From Comamonadaceae bacterium (GTDB lineage Bacteria > Pseudomonadota > Gammaproteobacteria > Burkholderiales > Burkholderiaceae_C), in contig CANGME010000002.1 of NCBI GenBank assembly GCA_947455145.1, positions 1-64,000 of the forward strand: a stretch of DNA of 64,000 bases, given 5' to 3'. The first letter of the stretch is position 1; each line of letters opens with the position of its first letter. Positions 31,805-39,223 of the stretch are shown here, piece after piece. The position numbers and the translations under genes are program-made. The notes under the pieces were generated by a model that saw only the letters and a list, made by a program, of their open reading frames with translations, was not told the DNA's origin and made no database searches.

Positions 31805-32404
31805 ATGCTGCAAATCAAAGACATGGGCGACGGTATCCGCTGCATCGGCCTGAACCGCCCTGAGAAACGCAACGCCATTGGTGTGGAGATGACGCTGGCG
31901 CTTGAAGAAATTCTTGTTCGCACCAAGAGCGACCCCTCTGTGCGCGTCATCGTCTTCCATGGCATAGGTGGTCACTTCTGCGCGGGCATGGACATGAAGG
32001 ATTTTTTCGACAGCTCAACCCGCTCGCCCGATGAGTTGGCTCGCGCACGCGCTGCCACCGAGCACTGGCGCATACAGCTCTTGCGTGAGATGCCGCAGCC
32101 CATCATCACGGCAGTGCAAGGTTATTGCTTGGGTGGCGCGTTACCGATTTTGGCGGCCTCCCGCGTAGTGCTGTCTGGGCGAGATGCCAAGTTTGGCCTG
32201 CCAGAGATCAACTTCGGCTTCGTGCCCGGCGGGCAAATCATCAAAGCCGTGAGTGAGGTGATGACGCCGCGCACACTGGCTTATGCGGCGCTGACCGGTC
32301 GACCTTTCACGCCCGAGCAAGCGCAAGCCAGCGGGCTGGTGACGACGCTTGTTGATGGTGATCCGTTTGACGCAGCGCTCGCCTTGGCGCGCACGCTGGT
32401 CTAA
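31805..32404 (+). CDS. Crotonase-family enoyl-CoA hydratase/lyase lacking the C-terminal domain
   Basis: 199 residues from the ATG at 31805. The catalytic core is intact: FCAGMDMKDFF (first oxyanion hole), VQGYCLGGALPI (second) and FGLPEINFGFVPGG with the catalytic Glu. The pattern is closest to p-hydroxycinnamoyl-/feruloyl-CoA hydratase-lyase rather than ordinary FadB-like hydratases. It stops just after GLVTTLVDGDPFDAALAL, about 60 residues before normal crotonases end, so the C-terminal lid/trimer domain is missing. The gene just upstream supplies a similar domain on a degenerate core, which suggests a two-subunit enzyme. Its 3' end is 1 nt from the convergent acyl-CoA dehydrogenase gene. 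Confidence 0.8.
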   Translation: MLQIKDMGDGIRCIGLNRPEKRNAIGVEMTLALEEILVRTKSDPSVRVIVFHGIGGHFCAGMDMKDFFDSSTRSPDELARARAATEHWRIQLLREMPQPIITAVQGYCLGGALPILAASRVVLSGRDAKFGLPEINFGFVPGGQIIKAVSEVMTPRTLAYAALTGRPFTPEQAQASGLVTTLVDGDPFDAALALARTLV

Positions 32405-32405
32405 C

Positions 32406-33560
32406 TCACAAACCCAAAGTCGCGGCAATGATGTTCTTCTGAATCTCTGAAGTACCGCCACCAATCGTGGCCAAGCGTGAGTCGCGGAAGAAGCGCTGCA
32501 TCGGGTACTCCATGCTGTAGCCATAGCCACCCAGTATTTGCAGGCACATGTCAGAGATGGTTTTGTAAGACTCACCAACGTAGTACTTGATGACGGCGGT
32601 GTCGGCGCGTTCGGCCTTGCCGTTTTCCATCAACCAGGCGTAGCGGCGAACCATGGTGAAGGCAGTGTCGAGCATGACCTTCATGTCTGCAAACTTGTGC
32701 TGCGTGACTTGAAAGCTGCCAATCGGTTTACCAAACTGGTGCCGTGTTTTCGCGTAGTCCAGCGCAAACTCAAACGCCCGGCGTGCCGCGCCAATGCGCA
32801 CGGCTGATAGGCACAGGCGCTCGTAGCGCAGCGTGTCTTCACACACCGCCCAGCCTTTGTCGAGCTCACCCAGCAAGGCTGTTTTTGGTACGCGCACGTC
32901 GGTGAAAGTCACCTCGGTCGTCCCAATGGCATGCTGGCCGAGCGTGGCGATTTTGCGCACCTCAATGCCGGGCAACTTTGTGTCGATCATCAAGGTGCTG
33001 ATGCCCAACTGCTTTTTGCCCAAATCGTTGGTGCGCAGTGCTACCAAGGCATAGTCGGCGATGTCCATGCCCGAAGTCCATTGCTTGCGCCCGTTGACGA
33101 TGAAGTGGTCGCCAGCGTCCACAGCGCGGGTTCTCAGGGCCGCTGCGTCAGAGCCGGAATCAGGCTCGGATAAGGCGAATGCGAAAGACAACTTGCCTTG
33201 GGCTGCGCCGGGCACGATGCGTTGCTTTTGCTCCTCAGTGCCATGCTTTAGAACGGCGTAGCAGCCATAGGTGAAGCTGCGGAACAACCACAGGCCGAGT
33301 TCCTCAAAGTGATGACCCGTTTCTTCGAGCAACAAGGCCAAGTCGGTGGGCGAGCCGCCAGCCCCGCCATAGGACTCGGGCGCGATCAAACTCAGCCAGC
33401 CGTGTTTGGACATGGCATTAAAGGCTTCGCGCGGTGGTGTGTGTGCCTCATCGCACTTGGCGGCGTAGGCCATGCTGCAGACATCGTCTAGCAGCGTGCG
33501 CACGTGGTCGAGCATGGCTTCTTGCTCAGGGGTGTTGCCGAAATTCATTGCGGATGTCAT
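32406..33560 (-). CDS. Acyl-CoA dehydrogenase
   Basis: 384 residues, a typical ACAD: FAD/acyl-CoA-binding FALSEPDSGSDAAA, QWTSGMDIADYALV and the C-terminal QILGGYGYSMEYPMQRFFRD. The usual catalytic Glu before GTSEIQ is Gly here (IGGGTSEIQ), while a Glu stands in RYERLCLSAVR, the position used as base in isovaleryl- and long-chain-type enzymes. So a branched or bulky acyl substrate is plausible. It introduces the 2,3 double bond for the neighbouring hydratases. It forms a probable operon with tetR (24 nt gap). Confidence 0.92.
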   Translation of the reverse strand: MTSAMNFGNTPEQEAMLDHVRTLLDDVCSMAYAAKCDEAHTPPREAFNAMSKHGWLSLIAPESYGGAGGSPTDLALLLEETGHHFEELGLWLFRSFTYGCYAVLKHGTEEQKQRIVPGAAQGKLSFAFALSEPDSGSDAAALRTRAVDAGDHFIVNGRKQWTSGMDIADYALVALRTNDLGKKQLGISTLMIDTKLPGIEVRKIATLGQHAIGTTEVTFTDVRVPKTALLGELDKGWAVCEDTLRYERLCLSAVRIGAARRAFEFALDYAKTRHQFGKPIGSFQVTQHKFADMKVMLDTAFTMVRRYAWLMENGKAERADTAVIKYYVGESYKTISDMCLQILGGYGYSMEYPMQRFFRDSRLATIGGGTSEIQKNIIAATLGL

Positions 33561-33584
33561 GGTGCAGTGTCCTAAAAAATGGGG

Positions 33585-34235
33585 TCAAGGGGCGCGAAAG
33601 CCAGCGGCGGTATAGCGGATGAGCTGCTCCAGCGCAGCCTGGGTGTCTGAGGTTTTTATTTTGTCTTTGGTAACGGACTCGATGCGCCCTGGTTGGGCCA
33701 TGGTGTAGACCATGGTGCCCAGCATGAAGTGAAAGCGCCAGTACAAATCTTTAGTGGGCAGCTTGGGCAGGGCCTTGGCCAGCAACTTAAGTGTCTTCTC
33801 GTTGGTGCGGTCAAAGGTGCGGGCCAGCACCTGGTGCTTAACGTCGCCACTCTCCAGCACCATGCGCGCACGCAGCAGGGTGAAGGTGGCGCCATGCGGC
33901 GTGTTCAGCAGCTCCAAGGCGGGCTGCAAGAAAGCCATCAACACGTCTTCCAGCACAGGGCGGCCCAGTCGGTCAAGCTGGAGCGCGCTCAACATGGCTT
34001 CTCTGCGCTCAATGATGGGGCTGGCACGCAAGCTAAACAGGGTTTCCAGCACCGCATTTTTTGAGCCGAAATGGTAGTGCGCCGATGCGCTGTTGACCCC
34101 CGCTGCCGTGGTGATTTCACGCAGGCTCACGCCGTCAATGCCGCGCTCGCTGAACAGCCGCTCCGCCGCCTGCAAGATGCGCTCGGGCGTCGTGGCGAGG
34201 GGTTCGGTAGCAGGGACTGATTTGCGCGCCGTCAT
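33585..34235 (-). CDS. TetR-family transcriptional regulator
   Basis: 216 residues from the ATG at 34235. The N-terminal HTH is clear (RILQAAERLFSERGIDGVSLREITTAAGVNSASAHYHFGSKNAV); the larger C-terminal ligand domain is of the type seen in fatty-acid or acyl-CoA regulators. It is divergent from the enoyl-CoA hydratase gene with 70 nt between, where two 12-bp palindromes sharing the half-site AATCA sit. It probably represses the catabolic genes on both sides until an acyl-CoA is bound. Confidence 0.92.
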   Translation of the reverse strand: MTARKSVPATEPLATTPERILQAAERLFSERGIDGVSLREITTAAGVNSASAHYHFGSKNAVLETLFSLRASPIIERREAMLSALQLDRLGRPVLEDVLMAFLQPALELLNTPHGATFTLLRARMVLESGDVKHQVLARTFDRTNEKTLKLLAKALPKLPTKDLYWRFHFMLGTMVYTMAQPGRIESVTKDKIKTSDTQAALEQLIRYTAAGFRAP

Positions 34236-34255
34236 AAGTTTCAATCAACCGATTC

Positions 34256-34299
34256 AATCACGTGATTATTTGTTATATTCTACATTCAATCAATTGATT
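34256..34299. promoter_or_regulatory. Twin 12-bp palindromes, candidate TetR operators
   Basis: AATCACGTGATT (34256-34267) and AATCAATTGATT (34288-34299) are both perfect palindromes with identical outer half-sites. Their centres are 32 bp apart, close to three helical turns. They fill the gap between the divergent tetR and enoyl-CoA hydratase genes, the second ending 6 nt before the hydratase ATG. The arrangement fits cooperative binding of the adjacent regulator. Confidence 0.6.
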
Positions 34300-34305
34300 A
34301 AATCC

Positions 34306-35100
34306 ATGACCACCAGCACCACTGAAACCATCACCGTCACACGGCAAGGCCGGGTCGCGCTCATTGCGCTCAACCGCCCTGAGGCCATGAACGCCATCAA
34401 CGTGCAGATGCGCACCGAGTTGCGCGAGACGCTGGAGTTACTCCGACGTGACGTTGATGTCGGCGCGGTGGTGCTCACAGGCACGGGCGACAAAGCTTTC
34501 TCTGCCGGCATGGATTTGCGCGAGTTTGCCAAGGCCAATGCGGACGTACCTATTGCCGAGATGAAGCGTTACCGCTGGGAGCACGGCGAAGGCATTGCTG
34601 CCTTTGACAAACCCATCATTGCGGCCGTGAACGGCTTGGCGATTGGCGGCGGCGTGGAGCTGAGCTTGCTGTGCGACATGACGTTTGCGGCAGAAGAAGC
34701 AAGTTTCGCCTTTGGCGAAATCAAGCGCGGCCTGATGCCGGGCAATGGCGGTACACAGCGCCTCTCACGCCGCATAGGTACGGCCCGCGCTTTGGACATG
34801 ATCTTGACTGGCCGCACCGTCTCAGCGGCTGAGGCGCTGACGATTGGGCTGGTGGAGTACGTCGTTCCCAAAGCGGAGTTGCTAGAGCGCGCAGTGGCCT
34901 TGGCCGAGCTGATGGCGGCCAACGCGCCCGTGGCGCTGCGATCGGCCAAGTCCGCCATTCACCGGGGTGCAGACATGGCACTGGCCGATGGCTTGCGACT
35001 TGAACAAGACCTGGCGGCCTTCCTCTACACCACCGAAGACGCCAAAGAAGGGCCGCGCGCCTTCCTCGAAAAACGCCCCCCCGTCTGGAAAGGACGCTGA
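34306..35100 (+). CDS. Enoyl-CoA hydratase/isomerase
   Basis: 264 residues from the ATG at 34306 (MTTSTTETITVTRQGRVALI); the frame is open further upstream but that part overlaps tetR. A full-length crotonase: FSAGMDLREF, GLAIGGGVELSL and FGEIKRGLMPGNGGTQRLSR hold both oxyanion segments and the catalytic Glu, and the C-terminal domain is present, in contrast to the pair at 31138-32404. It hydrates an enoyl-CoA to 3-hydroxyacyl-CoA. First gene of an operon with the CitE-like lyase (3 nt gap) and the AMP ligase. Confidence 0.92.
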   Translation: MTTSTTETITVTRQGRVALIALNRPEAMNAINVQMRTELRETLELLRRDVDVGAVVLTGTGDKAFSAGMDLREFAKANADVPIAEMKRYRWEHGEGIAAFDKPIIAAVNGLAIGGGVELSLLCDMTFAAEEASFAFGEIKRGLMPGNGGTQRLSRRIGTARALDMILTGRTVSAAEALTIGLVEYVVPKAELLERAVALAELMAANAPVALRSAKSAIHRGADMALADGLRLEQDLAAFLYTTEDAKEGPRAFLEKRPPVWKGR

Positions 35101-35103
35101 ACC

Positions 35104-36009
35104 ATGGCTACCACTAACGAAACAACTTCGCTTAAGATGTTCCGCACCCTGCTGTTCGCCCCCGGCAGCCGCCCCGAGCTGCTGACCAAAGCACAGCTCG
35201 GCGACGCTGACGCCATGATCTTTGACCTGGAAGATTCCGTGCCGCTCAACGCCAAAGACGAGGCGCGACAAAACATTGCGGCAGCCTTAGCAGCGGGCCT
35301 CAAGAAACCCATGTACCTGCGCATCAGCAACCCGCGTGCGGGCGATTACATGGCCGACTTGAGTGTGTTGAATGGCATCAACTTGCACAACGTGGCCGGT
35401 GTCGTTTTGCCCAAGGCCGACGACGCGCAAGACATCCAAACCGTCGCCCAAGCCCTGAGCCAGATTGAGGCCAAGGCGGGTATGCCTGAAGGCAGCCTCA
35501 AGATCCTCCCGCTGATCGAAACCTGCCTGGGCTTGCGCAACACGTTTGAGATTGCTAAGGCTTCCCCTCGCGTGAGCGGCATGTCACTGGCCAGCGCCGA
35601 GCAGGGCGACTTCATGGTGGACTTGGGTGGGCGCTGGACGCCGCGCAGCCTGGCCCTGGCCTACCCGCGCAGCAAGATGGTGGTAGACGCGCGTGCCGCT
35701 GGTTTGCAGTGGCTGGTGGACGGCGTGTTCATGAACCTGAAAGACACCGACGCACTGCGCGAAGAATGCGAAATCGCGCGCGAGTTGGGCTTTGTCGGCA
35801 AGATGGCCATCCACCCCACGCAAGTCGATGTCATGCACACCGTCTTCTCCCCCAGTGCGGCAGAGGTGGCCTACGCCCGTGGCCTGATCGCCGCGTTCCG
35901 TGAAGGCGAGGCGCGGGGTGTGGGTGCGGTGAAATACGAGGGAATGATGGTGGACTACGCCAACGTGCGTCTGGCCGAGCGCACCTTGGCGTTGGTGGAG
36001 TCGCTATGA
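35104..36009 (+). CDS. CitE-like CoA-ester lyase (HpcH/HpaI aldolase family)
   Basis: 301 residues. Family motifs: PGSRPELLTKAQLGDADAMI, FDLEDSVPLNAKDEAR, VVLPKADDAQD, LPLIETCLGL and MAIHPTQVDV. These proteins cleave or form C-C bonds of CoA esters such as malyl-, citramalyl- or 3-hydroxy-3-methylglutaryl-type CoA with Mg2+. The exact substrate is not readable. The gene is preceded by the hydratase and overlaps the ligase start by 4 nt (ATGA), so hydration followed by cleavage is a sensible order. Confidence 0.88.
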   Translation: MATTNETTSLKMFRTLLFAPGSRPELLTKAQLGDADAMIFDLEDSVPLNAKDEARQNIAAALAAGLKKPMYLRISNPRAGDYMADLSVLNGINLHNVAGVVLPKADDAQDIQTVAQALSQIEAKAGMPEGSLKILPLIETCLGLRNTFEIAKASPRVSGMSLASAEQGDFMVDLGGRWTPRSLALAYPRSKMVVDARAAGLQWLVDGVFMNLKDTDALREECEIARELGFVGKMAIHPTQVDVMHTVFSPSAAEVAYARGLIAAFREGEARGVGAVKYEGMMVDYANVRLAERTLALVESL

Positions 36010-37919
36010 ACACGACCACTACCGATATGTCGGTTACGCAAGCTTCACAAGTTGTGATGGACCACTACGCCCCCCTGCGCAACATCGCCGACATTGAGGC
36101 GCTGGAGCAGACCCCGCTAGAGCAACGAATCACCCGCTGGGACTTTGCGCTCAACTTGCTGGACGGCTGCCGCGATGACCCGAACCGCGCGGCCCTGCAC
36201 GTCACAAACAACGGCAATGTCGATGGGCCAGTGGTGACCTGGCGCTTCGCCGAGCTGGAACAGCGGGCCATCCAAGTCGCCAATCTGCTACGCGCCAGCG
36301 GCTTAGGCCCCACCGACGTAGTGGCCGTCGTCACCCCCACCGTGCCGGGCTTGTTCGCCACCATGATCGGCGGCTTGTTGGCCGTGCGGCTGTTCCCCAT
36401 CAACTGGATGCTGGACGCGCGCGCTCTTGGCGACCTGATGCAACGGGCCGACGCGCGGGTGGTCATTGCCCTGGGGCCAACACCCGGCTTCTCCATCTGG
36501 GAAAACGTTTGCGAGGCTGTGGCCTCTTTAGACAACCCGCCAAAGCTTTTAAGCCTGCACGAGCCCTTCTCGCCCCCCGCTGCGCATGACTTGCTCACCG
36601 CCGCATCGGCACATCCCTCTGACAAGCTGACCTTTGACCGCCCTACTGCGCAACGCCACAGCATCGCCTGCTACGTGCACTCCGGCGGCACCACCGGCCA
36701 CCCGAAGATCGTAAAGGTCACGCACGGCGGCATGGTGTTTCGGCAGTGGGGGGCCAACAACGGGCTGGCCTTCACGCGGCGCGACGTGGTGCTGTCTGAC
36801 ACACCGCTGTTTCACATCGGTGGCTTGCTGGTGCGCGGCTTGGTCAACACGGCCAACGGCAACACCGCCATCGTCCCCAGCGTGCACGGCGCACGCGACA
36901 AAACCTACATCGCCAACTACTGGCGCTATATCGAGCGTTTTGGCATCACGCAAGTCTCCGGCGTGCCGACCACACTCTCGGTACTGGCCAAAAACCCGCC
37001 CACGGGCGAGAACATTTCATCCCTGCGCCCCTACTTCGCCACCGGCTCCACCGCCATGGCCCCGGCCGTGCAAGACCGGGTCACCGAAGTCACGGGCGCG
37101 CAAGTGTTGCAAAGCTACGGCTTGACCGAGAACACCAGCCACGCCACGCTTGACCCGCGCGATGGCGAAGTGCGGCGACGCTGCTCTGGCCTGCGCGTGC
37201 CCTACGTGAAGCTGCGCATCGTCAAGATGGGTGCGGGCGGTGAGGTGCTGCGCGATTGCGCGGTCGATGAAAACGGCATGGTGCTGGTGGGTGGCCCCGG
37301 CGTGGCGGGGGGTTACCTCGACCCGGCCCAGGACAAAGGTGCTTTCCTGCCCGATGGCTTCTTCGTCACCGGTGACCTCGGCAGCCTGGACGCCGAGGGC
37401 TACCTGCGCATCAGTGGCCGCCAAAAAGACCTCATCATCCGCAGCGGCCACAACATCGAGCCCGGCCTCATCGAAGACGCCTTGCTCCAGTCCCCCTGGG
37501 TGGCCCTGGCCGCTGCCGTGGGCAAGCCGGACGCCCACGCAGGCGAACTACCCATCGCCTACGTGCAGTTGCACCCCGGCGTGCAGGTGAGTGCGGACGA
37601 GCTGATGCGCTACGCCGCAGAGCACATCCCCGAGCGCCCCGCCGTGCCCAAAGAAATCGTGGTGCTCGACAAACTGCCGCTCACGTCTGTGGGCAAGCCC
37701 ATGAAGCATGTGTTGCAAATGGACGCGGCCAAGCGGGTGTTTGATGAGGCCTTGCGTCCGCTGCCTTGCGCGTGGGATCTGGACATTGCCAACACAGGTG
37801 GGAGTGGCTTGGCGATCACGCTCAAGCTTCAAAGTGTGGATGAATCAGCCCGCAATGAGGCGGAGCGGATTTTGTCGGCCTATGCGATTCCGTATGTGAT
37901 TGAGGCGAGGTCGGTTTAA
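36006..37919 (+). CDS. AMP-forming acyl-CoA ligase
   Basis: 637 residues of the ANL superfamily. ATP-binding loop HSGGTTGHPKIVKVTHGG, adenylate motif SYGLTENTSHATL, hinge motif GDLGSLDAEGYLRISGRQKD and the catalytic Lys in LTSVGKPMKH. It activates a carboxylate to acyl-AMP and then acyl-CoA. It carries about 60 extra residues after the usual C-terminal domain (from about residue 575), of unknown role. It is the likely entry enzyme of the 31-38 kb pathway. Start overlaps the upstream stop by 4 nt. Confidence 0.92.
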   Translation: MNTTTTDMSVTQASQVVMDHYAPLRNIADIEALEQTPLEQRITRWDFALNLLDGCRDDPNRAALHVTNNGNVDGPVVTWRFAELEQRAIQVANLLRASGLGPTDVVAVVTPTVPGLFATMIGGLLAVRLFPINWMLDARALGDLMQRADARVVIALGPTPGFSIWENVCEAVASLDNPPKLLSLHEPFSPPAAHDLLTAASAHPSDKLTFDRPTAQRHSIACYVHSGGTTGHPKIVKVTHGGMVFRQWGANNGLAFTRRDVVLSDTPLFHIGGLLVRGLVNTANGNTAIVPSVHGARDKTYIANYWRYIERFGITQVSGVPTTLSVLAKNPPTGENISSLRPYFATGSTAMAPAVQDRVTEVTGAQVLQSYGLTENTSHATLDPRDGEVRRRCSGLRVPYVKLRIVKMGAGGEVLRDCAVDENGMVLVGGPGVAGGYLDPAQDKGAFLPDGFFVTGDLGSLDAEGYLRISGRQKDLIIRSGHNIEPGLIEDALLQSPWVALAAAVGKPDAHAGELPIAYVQLHPGVQVSADELMRYAAEHIPERPAVPKEIVVLDKLPLTSVGKPMKHVLQMDAAKRVFDEALRPLPCAWDLDIANTGGSGLAITLKLQSVDESARNEAERILSAYAIPYVIEARSV

Positions 37920-37944
37920 ATTCACGCATACGTGTCCAGAGGGA

Positions 37945-37965
37945 CGCCGCACTCTTGAGGCGGCG
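37945..37965 (+). terminator. Weak candidate terminator after the ligase operon
   Basis: CGCCGC (37945-37950) and GCGGCG (37960-37965) form a 6-bp GC stem with a 9-nt loop, 26 nt after the ligase stop; the tail ACTTGACTTTTAT is only moderately U-rich. Confidence 0.35.
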
Positions 37966-38023
37966 ACTTGACTTTTATCGAGGTACTCAGAAAATTGTCC
38001 CCCTGAAAGTACTAAAACCCAAC

Positions 38024-38326
38024 ATGGCAAAAGCTAAAACTGATCCCGATGCCAAAGTAACCGCCTCTAGCGGCAACGTGTTCGCCGACCTGGGCTTTGC
38101 GCCAGGCGAGGCGAGGGTGTTGGCGCTGCGCGCTGACTTGATGGGGCGGCTGCGTCTGCCGATTGAGGAGCGAGGCTGGGGCCAAGTGCAAGCGGCTGAA
38201 CAATTGGGCATAGGCCAGTCCCGCGTGAGTGATCTGGTACGCGGCAAGTGGGAGAAGTTCAGCCTGGACATGCTCATCACCTTGGCAGCTCGGGCGGGCA
38301 AGCGGGTAGAGATGGCACTGGCCTGA
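38024..38326 (+). CDS. HigA-like XRE-family antitoxin without an adjacent toxin
   Basis: 100 residues from the ATG at 38024. The C-terminal two thirds form a helix-turn-helix: ERGWGQVQAAEQLGIGQSRV, SDLVRGKWEKFSLDMLITLA. The layout (short lead, FADLGF-PGEA, then HTH) is that of the HTH_37/HigA antitoxins that pair with Gp49/RelE-like toxins. The usual partner gene directly upstream is absent: only 104 nt separate it from the ligase stop, and the flavin reductase gene downstream points towards it. It may be an orphan antitoxin or a recruited regulator. Confidence 0.82.
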   Translation: MAKAKTDPDAKVTASSGNVFADLGFAPGEARVLALRADLMGRLRLPIEERGWGQVQAAEQLGIGQSRVSDLVRGKWEKFSLDMLITLAARAGKRVEMALA

Positions 38327-38411
38327 GTTGAGCATGTTTCCGCGACAAGCTTAATACTCCCTACTCGTGATCTGACGAAAGACGCTTTGACACTACTCAC
38401 CACAAAGCGGG

Positions 38412-39029
38412 TCAAGCATCCGGGCGGATCATCTCGAACATCTCACCCATGCTCGCGTAGTCACCCCGGTAGCCCGCACGCAAGATGGGCTGAGCGGCAT
38501 TGAGGTCGAACAAACCATCCTTGAGGTATTCGCGGCGGATGTGCACGCCCACCACCTGACCAAACGCGATCCAATTCTTAACCGTATGTCCGTCTAAGGC
38601 TTCGAGCTGCAATACTTTCAATAGCTTGCACTCCAGGGCAGCGGGTGACTCGCCCACACGGGGCACGTTCACGTTGCGTCCGGGCACTTGCGTGAGCCCT
38701 GCCAATTCAAATTCGTTGACGCCTGGGCTTACAGGGGCAGAACTTTTGTTCATGGCTTGCGCCAGTGCTTGGCTGGTCAGATTCCAAGTGAACTCGCCGG
38801 TTTCTTCGATGTTGCGAATCGTGTCTTTGTAGCTCTCGCTTGAAAACGCAATGATTTTCGGATTGGCCGAAAACACGCCAAAGAAACTGTACGGCGCTAG
38901 GTTGACCTGACCCTGTGCGTTGCAGCTGGAAATCCAGCCAATTAAGCGCGGCGCAAGGATGGCTTTGAACGGATCGTGCGGCAGGCCGTGGTCGCCGCTT
39001 GGATCGTAAAAATAGGCATCGCTGTTCAT
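38412..39029 (-). CDS. Flavin reductase-like domain protein
   Basis: 205 residues of the FMN-binding flavin reductase family (DIM6/NTAB type): HDPFKAILAPRLIGWISSCN, APYSFFGVFSANPKIIAFSS and KDTIRNIEETGEFTWNL are the flavin-binding core. Such proteins reduce FMN/FAD for a partner monooxygenase or act alone on small substrates. No monooxygenase partner is visible in the window. It diverges from the thiamine-diphosphate enzyme gene across a 194-nt region rich in inverted repeats. Confidence 0.88.
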   Translation of the reverse strand: MNSDAYFYDPSGDHGLPHDPFKAILAPRLIGWISSCNAQGQVNLAPYSFFGVFSANPKIIAFSSESYKDTIRNIEETGEFTWNLTSQALAQAMNKSSAPVSPGVNEFELAGLTQVPGRNVNVPRVGESPAALECKLLKVLQLEALDGHTVKNWIAFGQVVGVHIRREYLKDGLFDLNAAQPILRAGYRGDYASMGEMFEMIRPDA

Positions 39030-39082
39030 TCATTACCTTGTTGGATTTGCACATTGGAAATTGGCTTGCTGCTGCTTGCCTT

Positions 39083-39201
39083 AAGTTGGTCGCAACTTGT
39101 CAGCCCATGGTCACCAGTGACGTCCTGCCAGAAGCGGTCACTGGAGAATGACCGGTTTGGAGGCCTCATTTAAGTATACTGAATCGCATCTATCATGCGA
39201 T
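39083..39201. promoter_or_regulatory. Three inverted repeats in the flavin reductase / ThDP enzyme divergent region
   Basis: AAGTTG-GTCG-CAACTT (39083-39098), CCAGTGAC...GTCACTGG (39114-39121 and 39137-39144) and ATCGCAT-CTATC-ATGCGAT (39183-39201) are all perfect. The last ends 22 nt before the GTG start at 39224 and would overlap the ribosome approach region. They are candidate operators for an unlinked regulator; no regulator gene flanks them. Confidence 0.45.
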
Positions 39202-39223
39202 CCAACCCTAGGAACTTACGGCT

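Noticed and set aside
37955-38023. Upstream extension of the HTH protein by 23 codons as a toxin remnant
   Set aside because: The extension has no RelE/Gp49 features, and the ATG at 38024 gives the normal antitoxin start.
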